This document shows, piece after piece, positions 23,990 to 36,200 of a DNA stretch of 64,000 bases. The stretch's first letter is position 1. Each line of letters starts with the position of its first letter. This DNA comes from Heliocidaris erythrogramma (lineage: Eukaryota; Echinodermata; Echinoidea; Camarodonta; Echinometridae). The notes beneath the pieces were generated by a model, which was not told the DNA's origin, searched no databases, and saw only the letters and a program-made list of their open reading frames with translations. A program made the translations under genes and the position numbers. The stretch spans positions 28,781,410 through 28,845,409 of the forward strand of contig CM046873.1 in assembly GCA_025617745.1 (NCBI GenBank), given 5' to 3'.

Positions 23990-24250
23990 TGTGGTTAGTC
24001 CTGAAGAGGACTATTGAGTGAGAAGAAGAAAGTGGATAAAAGTTGGGAGGAGAAGAAAAGGAAAGGCGAGATAGAAATTCAGAGAGTGTAGAAGTAATCT
24101 TTCTTGAAAGTGTGAAGTCCTGAAAAGGACTGTAAACCAGATGAGAAGGCTGAGAGTGGAGAAGACTCGACGTTTCGGACAGGTTGACTGATGACAGGTT
24201 GACTCTGATTACGGACAGTCAACCTGTCCGAAACGTCGAGTCTTATATTT
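23985..24250. repeat. Repeat with GTCCTGAAGAGGAC words and a perfect 29 bp palindrome
   Basis: GTCCTGAAGAGGACT (24000) and GTCCTGAAAAGGACTG (24117) precede an inverted repeat with arms 24162-24190 and 24216-24244, which includes CTCGACGTTTCGGACAGG. The phrases 'GTCCTGAAGAGGACT' and 'GAAACGTCGAG' are common near the ends of Penelope-like and other retroelements, so this may be a retroelement terminal fragment. That assignment is tentative. Confidence 0.55.
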
Positions 24251-24936
24251 TCGCATATTATATGGATAAGTTTAAGGTTTGCACTAAGTGATAAAGCTAC
24301 TGTACGGCGATATCATACATTTTCTCACATAGGAACATTACAAGATAAGCATTTTTGCTCATGGAAGACTCTAACATGATGTTGATAACAAAATGGAGTT
24401 GATACCTTATTACTCATAATGTTTGTCATATTTTCTTGTGTCAAATTGCCCCCTTCTTTTTGGATTGTTAGATCATGGGCCCTACACAGTCTAATTCATC
24501 CTGTGCTTGTGTCACATATACATGACATATAGACGAGGTAAAATTCATTACAAGTTGTTCCTAATAATTATTTGGGAGGTTATAAATGCATATCACAGTT
24601 TGGAACATGCATTAAGCTTTATAAATATCTCCTTTAAAAAAAATCTTTACACGGTAGCATACAGGGGCCGCAAAGCGTTTTGAGAGAGAGAGAGTCTGTG
24701 TGTGTGTGTGTGATTGTGTGGAGGCGGGAGGGGGGGGGGCTGACTTGATTTCACTTCAGTATTAATGACAATTTTCGAACCCTTCTTCCGAGATTTTATA
24801 CTAAAGTGTGGGGGGGGGGGGACTGCAACCTCCCCGTTCCTAAGCCCATTTCATAAGCATTATTTGAAGAAAAGGTGAGATTTCGTACTGGAAATTTTCT
24901 ATACTAAATTATTAAAACTAAATCAAAACCAGTCAA
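24251..24936. other. Region downstream of the apextrin-like stop codon
   Basis: It should contain the 3' UTR of the apextrin-like gene. No canonical AATAAA was found within the first ~100 bases after the stop on the minus strand. GA/TG simple repeats lie at 24680-24720 and G tracts at about 24730 and 24810. Confidence 0.45.
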
Positions 24937-27900
24937 TCAATCACACTGGTCGGGATGCTTGGCACAGAACGTGATAAGCCAGAATACGAGTTCCTCGTTA
25001 AGTTTGATTAAATCCTGAGGTTGGTAGTCAATATCACTTTCATCACCTACGTGGTAATAGCAGTAAACCAGTCGAATGCCACTGCTATACAGACCATTGG
25101 AGGGGTGCACGTCAGATTGCTCAGGAGTACCTTTCGTGTTCCAAAAGCGCCATTCCTTCTTCACAGACATACCGTGAACCTATATACGATAATGATAGTA
25201 GATAAGCTGGTATTAGTAGTAATAATAATACGATAATAGACGTGTCTTGGTCAGGTGGATACGTCACTGGACTGCAGTGGATCACATGGTTCGAGGTTCG
25301 AGTCCCGCCGCGGCATTAATGTCCTTTTCAAGACATTAAAGGAGAATTAACCCCTGATTACACATTTACTTATATTGGAAGATGTAATATATTCCTACTT
25401 ATTGGCCTAAATCATTTTCTAATAAGATATCAGAAAAGGGTATAAATAAAGATATTCCAACACCCGGTATCGTCTCCTACTCATTTCCATGGGGGCTGCC
25501 ATTTTCTTGCTGATTTGGAGTTGTACATGAACCATTGAGAAATTTTCCAGTCAGGAAGATATTTTGAATCCAAGACCTAAATTGATTTTCTTCATTACCT
25601 AAAAATCCCATATGTGACGAAAAATATAAAGTGGGTGTTTACATGTATTATAAAAATTAAATCTTTATAATGATACTTTTAAATTGTCTGGTTTTGCTTA
25701 ACAAAAATCTATTTTCGTGGGTTTGCCAAACAGAGCAGAACATAATATATGCAGCATGCATTCTGACTGTTCAAGTCCCATTATCCGAAAGCAGGTGAAT
25801 GCATAGTTTGCCGCTATAGATGCTTCGGGAAGAAGCATCCATAAAATTTGAATTAATTTGCTCCGTCCCATACGTCTAGTATCGAGAAAATAGATTTCTA
25901 TTAAGCGAATATCGATTTTCAACAGAAATATATAAGGAAATCTTCAGTTTAAAAATAAATTGACATATCCATTCTATATTTTTAATCTCAAATGGGTTTT
26001 TAATTTTGAAAAAGGCAATTGAGCATTTGGATTAAGAAAATCTTCTTGTACACATAAACAAAATGGCAGCCTCCATGTGCTGCTAGCAGACGATACATAT
26101 TGCTAGCAGATGGTAAATTTTGCTCAGAAAATCTTGATTCGTATCGATCTCGTATATTTTGACGCGAAGCCATATAGTCTAACAAGTAGGAGTATATAAC
26201 ACCTTTGTACACTATCATCTTTATTTTTGAGCGTAATTCTCCTTTAATCTGCATTTGCCACTCTCCAACAACGTATAGTAAAAACGTGTAGTAAATGGGT
26301 ACCTGCTCAGACCCTGTTCTTTGAATGCTTTCCGCGGCTTTGAGGCTGTTATTATAATGACTACCCAGTTACAAAGAGCAAATCTAATACGTTGACAGCG
26401 ACATTAGAATTTTGCCATGGTTAACAACATTTGTTGTTATTGATTCTGTTGAAACATGGGGGGAAGAAAGAACATTTGCTTCTAATTTATCTTATTTATC
26501 TTATACATTATCTTAACATACAATTTTACCAAAGGAGCTCCCCAGCCCCCCCCCCCCCCAGTTCCGCGGCCCATGTATGAAGAGAAAGCATATAAACAGG
26601 TAAACTGTTCTTTGCAATTAATAGTTAACTACTCACCTGTTGACATCGATCAAAGCGCGCTAAGAGCATGAAGTTTACATCAGTAGGGAGGAATATCGAC
26701 TGGGAAATAACGCCATCATTTCTGCAGCAGTACTGGATTTCGGTGTCGGTGCCATATGTCCCAGCAGGCACAACGCCAGTATTTAAACTGGTGTCCGAGA
26801 AGTCATTCTCCTCAGTCCAATGTATGTGACCAGATGTGAAACCTGGGGAAAGAATCCGGTAATAAGATTACTGTGAAGGTCCGTTAATCCGAAGGTTCAT
26901 AATTCAAAAAATGAATTAGGGTTCGTAATTAAATCTGAAAATGACACTGGGCTCATTTTTCCGTTGGTTCGGAAATGCGATGAATGATGCAGGCTTCTAT
27001 TACTAGAACCTTTTCGGAATCATGAACCATCGAAATTAAGAACCTTATTTCATTTTCGGAACTATGAACCTTACTTAAATTTCAGAATTAGGTACCCTAT
27101 TTCATTTTCGGAACTACGAACCTTCGGAATTATGAACCTTCGGAAAAAGCATGTAACCCTTGAATCATCACAGGTTTAGTATCGCATGACGGACGTTACA
27201 TCATCTACGAGTTGATATCGTTGGGATACACACATACACACACACTCACACACACACACACACACACACCCACACACATATGCAATTAGATACATGTGTG
27301 TATATATATATATACTCACTCAACCAAAGAAGTAAGTCCCCGGTAGCATTTTTTTCATATATCTCAAAAAATATTTTGCCAATTTTGATCTCGCAAACGG
27401 TAACCAGTAAATTGTGGAGTACCACAGGGATCTCTCCTTGGACCCTTACTTTTTATCTTATACATCAATGACTTTTATAAATCTTCCTCCATTTTATCTT
27501 TCATATTGTTTGCTGACGATTCCAATCTCTTTTTTTCCCATCGGGAGCCAGCAATTTTACTTTCAACAGTCAATTCCGAGCTGAAACGTGTTACGGATTG
27601 GATAAAAGCGAATAAGTTGTCTCTAAACCTAAATAAAACAAATTACATGCTCTTCAGCAATACTCTTCAATCCCTGCCTGGTAATATTCTTTTTGATAAT
27701 ATACCTATCGAAAAAGTGAAAACTACTAAATTTTTAGGTATAATAATTGACGATAAGCTCTCTTGGAAACCACAGACTGATAACTTGTCAAATTTGATTT
27801 CGCGAAACACAGGAGTAATTAATAAGTTGAAATACCAATTCCCATCCTTTATTTTGTTGTCTCTTTACCTAACCTTATGTTTTCAACATCATAATTATCG

Positions 27901-30190
27901 AATTTTAGCATGGGGCAACTCTACCGCGCAACAACTAAACAGATTACTATTACTTTCAAAAAAAGAACATGAGGATTGTATCTCTTACAGGTTATCTCTC
28001 ACATACTGACCAGCTCTTTCATAGTAATAAAGTTAACAAAGTGTCTGACTTATACTTTTATAATCTGGGTCAATTTATGTTCTAACTAATAAATAATGAA
28101 CTTCCGAATGCTCTCTCAGACCTTTTCACAACTAACAATACACTCCACAACTACCCAACGAGACAATCAAACTTTTTCCATCTTCCCCGCACGAGAACGC
28201 TCCTAGCACACAAAACATTCGTCTTTCCAGGTCCCAAATTTTGGAACAGTCTCGATCCAGACCTTAAGGAAATAGAGAGACTGCATCATTTAAAAAAAAA
28301 CAATTGAAATCTCTTTTGCTGAAACCATATGCTAGAATGCTGCATGGTTGCTGATCTCGATCTGTACTTCGCTTCTCTCTTCTCTCTTCTCTCTTTTCTT
28401 TTCTCTCTCTGTCTCTCTCCACACACACACACACACAAACTCTCTCTCTTTCATTCTATAGCTACTTATTTTTTTATGTTTTCTTTTGTTTCCATCTGCT
28501 GATTTTCGTCCTTTCTTTGTTTCTTCTCATCTTAATGTCCCCATTCTACTTTCCAGCTCCTTTTCTCGCTAAATGGGGACTTAACTCGACCAACCTCGCT
28601 TTTAATAGGTTCCCCCAGAAATGTATATATTGTATGCGTTTATTACATTTACTGGAAGATATTTATTATACTGAGTTATGTTATATGTATTATCCTTTGT
28701 ATTATGTCATACATGTATGTATGTTTATATTTTGCTTTCTCATGTATATATGTAAACCGATTGTGGAAACAAATCAAATCAAATCAAATCAAATCAAAAA
28801 TGGATGCGCAATTTCTTACGCACAATGTGACTAGTAAATCGTTGCCATAAAATTAACTTTTCATTATCAAAAAATGTATTTCCTGATACAAAGTCCAAAA
28901 AAAAAAAGCTGCACTTTTTGTAATGGCATATAAGGTATATTTTGTGTACGAGTAAGCATCTTCATTGAAGATGACCCGACATACAAAACTGTTATGTAAT
29001 TCAGTACTACTGCTACATTGTTCTTAGTGCATGCATGCTTTTTCCAAAAGCATGCATTTTTCTGAAACAACAGGCCTTTCAATATGAAATTGTTGGCATG
29101 CGTAGCGGAACGTCGGGCTTGGACATTGGAAGTGGGGGGGGGGGGGGGGGGGGGGGGGGCTTTGTCAATGACTTACTATGGTTTAACTTTTAAGGGGTCA
29201 AAACTTATGGGTAAAATGGGATGACTATTTCCGGACAGGCTCCTGGCTTATCACTTTTTTGGTTGAATATACATGTATGTCATTGTCATATTCGCATATT
29301 TCAAAAGGTGACGCACCCTACTGCAATTTTCTTCGGTAGATTTTATGAAGATGTTTTGACCAAAATTGTAGTCACATTTAGTCCTCAAATAGAGTTGTTT
29401 TAAGAATAAAAGATCATTACTAAATACACTTCAATCCTATTGATATACCAATTAATAATGTCGTGAAACGACACATTTTATGATTTTTGGCAAGTGATCA
29501 TTTTCTGTGGAATTGCCCCCCATGACTCGTGTGCCCCTCCTCAATCACTTACCGAGAAAATTTTCGAGATTCGAAACCTCGGAGATTGGTGTAGAATTTT
29601 TGTCCGTAGTATATGATAAAACACGGTGACAGAAATTGAAATATAAAACGACTTATGGAAAGAAAAATGAAATTCCAATGGAAGGAATATACATTTATAT
29701 GCAAATCATACCTTGTGGGCATTGTGAACCATACTGGTAAATGCAATACGACCCTGGCTGCCATTGCCATTGCGCACCAGGCATGTCAGGTACGGTTTTC
29801 ATGCAAAATTCTTGTTTCGAATATTGCCCGAACCACCAGCCCGCAAAAGCCTTCCCGTCGCTGCCAGAGTTTGGGTCGCCCTGTGAGGGATGAATGCGAT
29901 TTCCAGCATCCCAGTCAGTGGGACACCCATTGAAAGGACGAGGAAGCCCGTAGACACCGTCCGGCCAGGTGAGCGGGATTCGGATCTCTGGGTCTAAAAA
30001 ATGTTACATGGAGAAGACCATACTCAGAAATTACGTTAAAATGATGATGATGATAATAAGGATTGTGATGATTATGGTGATGATAACAACAACAACAATA
30101 ATAATAAGATAGATATTAATCATCATCATCATCATCATAGTGATCATGATAATTATAATAATAATATTAATAACAATAATAACAATAATG

Positions 30191-30225
<35 letters not shown>

Positions 30226-33200
30226 TTGTTCATAATGACCTAGGGTAGACACATCAGTATTAAGGATCGAACCCGCAACCTCTCGAATGAGAGTCAAGAA
30301 CCTTCTACCACTGTCAGTGCAGTCTTACGTACATCAATCTTATTAGCCTTAGTAAACTAAAAATTAATTTAGCTATTGACGCTGAAGGAATTCTTGAATC
30401 GCGTTTTCTTTCTTGAGCTTCATCTAGTCGTCGGGAGTCTCGGAACCCATCAATTTACAGTTGCCAATTCCCCCTTTTTCTTGAGGAATTTTATCAATGT
30501 ACTTTAAAGGGGATGCCCACCCTGGTTTTAGAAATGAGAAACGCAGCTCAGGGAAAATGTGAGGAAAATCGATAAAGGTTTAGAAACGGAGGTTTAAATT
30601 TGGGATCAATCAAACACAGGTTTTATTATACCTGCATCTTCCATGTACATTTATAATTGGACACATGTTTTTTCCAGTCACACTCTTTAAGTTGAAAATG
30701 TATTTGTTCATCAACAACAAATACAATGAAGCTTGAGATTTCTTTTTTGCATACTTGTGCTGCTCGCTATTCTGTGCCAGTCGCCATATCCATGCAAGGC
30801 AAGGTCCATATTGTCTTTAACTGCGCTCCTATTAAAAGATGCGGTGCAATGGCCTGCTTCTATGTAATCCTTCAGTCCAGTCCAGTAGTCGAGCTCGAAT
30901 ACCTGAGGCATTGCAGCCACCTTTAAACTGATGGGCTCTATAAAAAGACGAGATGATCAGACTTTCATAATTTCTTCATTTCTCTGAACGACGCTCTCTG
31001 CCTTGACAATAAGCCAGTTCGTAATTACAATTTGCGCATGGGCAGATAAAAGTAATTTTTACCGAGTACAGTTGACCGTTAGACCTTTCACAGTGAGCAC
31101 ACCAGGATGCGCGTACCAGTACGATTATTTTAGTTGTTTAACAATGACAATGGCAATGACAATGAGAATGGCATTTAATATCATGTCACACATATGCAGG
31201 GTAATGGAGAATATAATCGTACATGTATAAATAATCATTATATTCAATCAAATAATCTATAAAGCATTTGAAGTATATCATAACAATTAGCGCGTCCACC
31301 GAAACAGATTTGCGTGCACGTACAAATCGGGGTCATTTCAGGGTCATTTCAGGGTCATTTGTACCATGTACGAATTACGAACTGGCTTATTCACGTTATA
31401 ATTTACAAGGAAACATTACATAATGAAAAGGACACGATTCGCAAGCAAATGATACGGCTATATCTATGCCGAATGGTCATGAAAAACAAAACTTGTGAAC
31501 CATAATTACAATCCCTCTGCTTCACTCCCAAATTATTTGTAACTGCTTTAATGGCAGTTTGGAAGTTCGGTAGAATAGCAGAGGTAGATACTGGCGATAT
31601 AAAAGGAGAAATCATCATATTTAAAAAAAAAAAAGAGGGAATAGTGATACTTCGCTTATATCGTACTTTATATTAACCGTTTTTCCATTTCTTTCCGCAA
31701 TATTTCTATTATCAGCACAAAGTCTAATCAAAATGTGGCTTCAGTAACTAAAAAGGGCAAAACGTAAAATAAGTTGGAAGAAGGTTGCTTTAATAATGAT
31801 CATACTTCTAGAAACATCCACTGATTCCCGCTAAAGGAAACTCGAAAAATATGTATTAACAGGCATTATAAAACGGGTTCAAAAATGTAGCCATCCTGAT
31901 TGGTCAAATAACACCACGTGACCGTGCGAAAAAACATACTAAAGCACGGCTGAGCTGTGCGTACGCGTACCTCTAATGCGTGCAAACTTAAAACGCAATG
32001 AAATCGCGTAGTTTTAATTGTCATTTTAGCGCAGGGATTACATGCGCGCACTGAAACCATAGACTGAAACGCACATGAATTTTATCGTGGTGTCCAACAC
32101 ACTCGGCTTGCGCCTCGTACGTAATAAGTACACCACCATAAAAACTATTTATGTTGCCAGATCGCACCAACGCACTCCGAACCATGTACTAATAGTATAA
32201 CGTTTAATGTTCATTTCCCTTTCCATTGTCTAGTAATTTCCTATGTGCGTGGGCGTGCATGTGTGTGGGTGCTTTCTTTCCTTTTTTTTTGACGTTGACT
32301 TCTTGACCTCCTTCCTTTCTTATTTTGTCGGATCACATTCATCTTCGCATTTCTTGAATTTTTTCTCTAATAACCGTCAATAACTTTCAACTTTTCGTGC
32401 GCTGTGAATCGATACAGGGCAAGGTACATACATTTATTTTACACCGAGCACCTCTATGAGGAACACTAAATTCGTTAGGAAATAATCTATTTGTAAATTT
32501 AACTCGTGGAACAATATATTTTTGTTACTTTATGTGCATAGAAAATCCACAGAGAGAGAGAGAGAGAAAGAGAGGATGACGAACTTTCACCATTTGACAA
32601 CCAATCGGTTAAATATCCCACCGTTCAAGGTCTCGCTTCCAATCTTGTACTTTGAGTAACTGCGGCCAAAACTTGTTCCGCTGTCCATTGAGCTAGCGAA
32701 GGATTCCATGTTAACCGAAACGGATGCACTGAATCCAGCATACGCTCCCGAAGCACTGATACTTCCTTCAACCTGTATGTTTTAAAAAAAGATTCAAAGA
32801 CATAATTCCTCCGGGCTGGATTGTTATCCTTTATTCCTGTCTTTTTCAGTTTAGCCTAATTCCCCCATTCCCCTAAGGGCTAAGTGCCCGAAAGCTTATT
32901 AAAAGCGTGGTACCAACAGCTACGTCTGCAGGTGTACTTATTTTGTTGCCTCTCTCTCTCTCTCTCAATATATATACATATGTATATATATATATATATA
33001 AATCATATTCTTACATTTTGCGCAGCATAATTGACGAAGGATGACCTTTCTTCCTCGAGGTTTTCGCCTTCCTTGATTCCCAGAGCAACCTCAATGACAA
33101 CATGCTGTTAAACAAAAGCACACACACATCACAATTAATTTTTCTTTGCAGTAACTGCATTTCAAATATTAACATTAATAATAGACATGATACAGCCTGC

Positions 33201-36200
33201 TCAGGAATTCAACGCAACACACGCACTGACAAAAATGTAAAGGACGGAATGTCTCAAATTCGAAGAGAATACAATGTGATACATTATAGTATTCAGTACT
33301 TTTATTGACCCAGTCAACGTATGGATAGAGCACTGTCACACAGGATGTTTCTGAAAGCAGGAGACCCAAGAGAAAGAGTAAATTATTCAATAATTAAATT
33401 TTGTCCAAAAAAGGTCATGTTCTTTTCTTTTATATGGTACCTGATATCAATACATCACGTACGGGCAGTCTTAAGTGGAAGAAATCCAATTATTGTTGAA
33501 AATAAGCGAATTGCGATAAGTTTATCAAATCGAAAAGGAAGACAGTCTGAGATTACTAAGTGATTTACCCACACACTACTAAACACATAGTCAGAAATGA
33601 CCACTCCGTACATGCCGTAACCATTGCCCCGTGAGCTACTCGCCATGCCTGATTATGTATATATTATAATCCATATCGATGACACATCCCCAGTACTTCC
33701 TGGCTAAAATCATTTATATGAGTTAATAATAATGATGATGATAAATAATAATAAATGATAATAACAATGATAATAAAAAATAATAATTAGAGTATTATTT
33801 TCAAAGTCATTTGATTCAATTATTATTATTATTCTGCATATTACAGTACACATTATCCATTCGCCAGGGAGCATTCCAGCTAGTCGCCTTTTTTACGTGC
33901 CGGGGTTCGAGCCCACGACCTGTGCATCCCCAGTCAAGTGAATAAACCAATCGACTACGACAATATCTACAAATTATAACCACAAAAGTGGAAATTAAAT
34001 ACATATACTTGATTTTTTAATGTAAAGAAATGAAAAGCATTTTTTTTCGGGGTGATTTTTTTTACCGTTCCCCAATTATCCATGAATTCCATGTATTCGT
34101 TCTTTGTCTCGTCTGTGTAAGTGTTTGGAAGGCGGCAAGAGTCAGCAACGAAGCCAGCGGAGAGTAAATGTCTCCCGGAATGTGCAAGTTCAGTCTCGTA
34201 ACGTGCGTGACCAAGGTTTGTTATCGTCTCATTACTCAGGAACACAGATCCTTGACTAGAGGTTTTCGAGGCCACTCGTTGGTAGCCTTTATTAATCAAC
34301 ACAGTCATTCATTAGTAAAAATCATATTAAAATTGGATTCATGGTATGGACATTACATGATTGCAGTGACAGGGGGAATAAAGAGAGAAACTTACGTCTT
34401 GTTTGATAAAGGCTGACATCTAATGGGCTCTTTAGAATGTATTCATTCCTTCGTCCAAACATACCGTACTAATAACAAAAATAGGCACTAACGTTGCTTA
34501 ATAGTCGAATAATTGCGTTGGAATTTACACCAGGGCCCTGTCTCATAAAACTTATTATCAAAAACAACTTGCAATAACTGTAATTTTTATAAGCTACTGA
34601 AATCCTTGCATCTGATTGGCTGAGAGCAATTTTGTCATAGAAATATTGCAGTTGTTACTGATAACAAGTTCGTTTTCGACAGAGGATCCCATTCTGGATC
34701 CTTCCAAGGAGTGGGAAGTAGACCTACTCTAAGTTTTGTTTGAGAAACAATCAAGATTTACGTTTTTGGGTTAAAAAAAATGATTTAGGCATCTTTATCA
34801 TATTTGCTGAGACAGTTAGGCTGAGTGAGGTCAAATGGATACAATACTTAAACTTAAGGTGAAAGGTTAAGATACATATATCGCCGACCTCATTTGATGC
34901 TCAGTGTTGGTGTACATACCAACACACACCGGGGACCATAAAAGAGGTTGCCATGCTAATATTAATTATCAATATAGATTCAACATGGAATAAAAATGGA
35001 AAATTATTGACTTTTTTACTTTTATTTTTTATTTTTACTTTAAAAAATAATTTTACATTGAAAAAGAACTTGTCTTAAACAAACTCTTTCTTTCTCCAAG
35101 TTCGATATTCAAAGTCTGCAACAGGCCAACAATTCAAATAACAAAATATTGAACACAACTGATACGAATTTCTACGACTTTTAGTGGAATTAGAGGCGCG
35201 ATGGCTCAGTGGTACAGCAGTAGTCTCATAACTGAGACGACCAGCGTTCGAAACCAAGTGGATGCGCTGGTGCCCTTTGGTAAGGAATTAATCCTCATTA
35301 ACAAGTCACGCGCAGAGGACTTAGAGCCGTAGGTCCTCTGGGTGCCTATTAACAAGCATGCACATGCTTTCTCAGCAGTCAGGTAGAATAAACCATCAAA
35401 CTTACGGGCACTTGCAGCAAACTGGACACTTGCCGTGGCACCTTCGTATCCACCTAAAAAAAGGAAAGAAGATACAGTGAAAATCACTGGGAAATCACTG
35501 GGCTTTGTGGCGTGCGCCTGTAATCCAGCTACCAGTGGAAGTAATAAACTGATTCAGCGGACCCAGGTTCGAGATTGAGTCACGTCTTTCGGATGGTGAC
35601 GTTAAAGGTCGGTCCCAGACGTAAATAATCATATCTGATTGATACACGTCTGTAAAAACCCAATTACACACACGTTGTCTTTAGCTTTTACCCTTTCAGG
35701 ACAGGAAATATTTAAGGGCTAAATTAATCACATTTTGTTCTTCAAAATGGCAACAATAATATTTTTCTTTTAGATCTACATGGTTCTAATAAGGTGTAAT
35801 GTCTTTGAAAACAATATACATGGTTAGATATTTTGTCAAATAGTTGAAACAATTGCCAATTTTGATGAAAAATAATGATTTTGAACCTCTCAATGTGTTG
35901 CCAATTCAAGGATTGTAAAGCTTATTCTCGTTTTTTAAATTCCTGGCATCAAACGCAATATGGTCATGCCCGTGGAGGGAATTATTCCACACGCCAGTTA
36001 TTGAAAGTATTGTTTGCCCTGTCCATTTTGCAATCGCATTTTAACGATGTCACTCCTTCATGAAGGCGCAAAAGCACCGTACAAGTCATAGCCTTTTGAC
36101 AAGGCCCTCGTGACTTGGCTATTTTTCTTGGCAAGTAAGCTAGTAGTGGCTGCATAACAAGACTAGCCGCCCAGCCCGGTGAATGCGCTATCGAGCGACG

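Noticed and set aside
24162-24244. Functional hammerhead ribozyme
   Set aside because: The CTGATGA and GAAA words are present, but the stem II boundary leaves three unpaired bases before GAAA, and the perfect 29 bp palindrome is a more stable fold. Kept only as a low-confidence finding.
33564-33646. Possible extra apextrin-like exon (minus strand, between exons 3 and 4)
   Set aside because: It has AG and GT-like borders, but exons 3 and 4 already join perfectly to restore the MACPF W-G-T-H signature; inserting this segment would break it.
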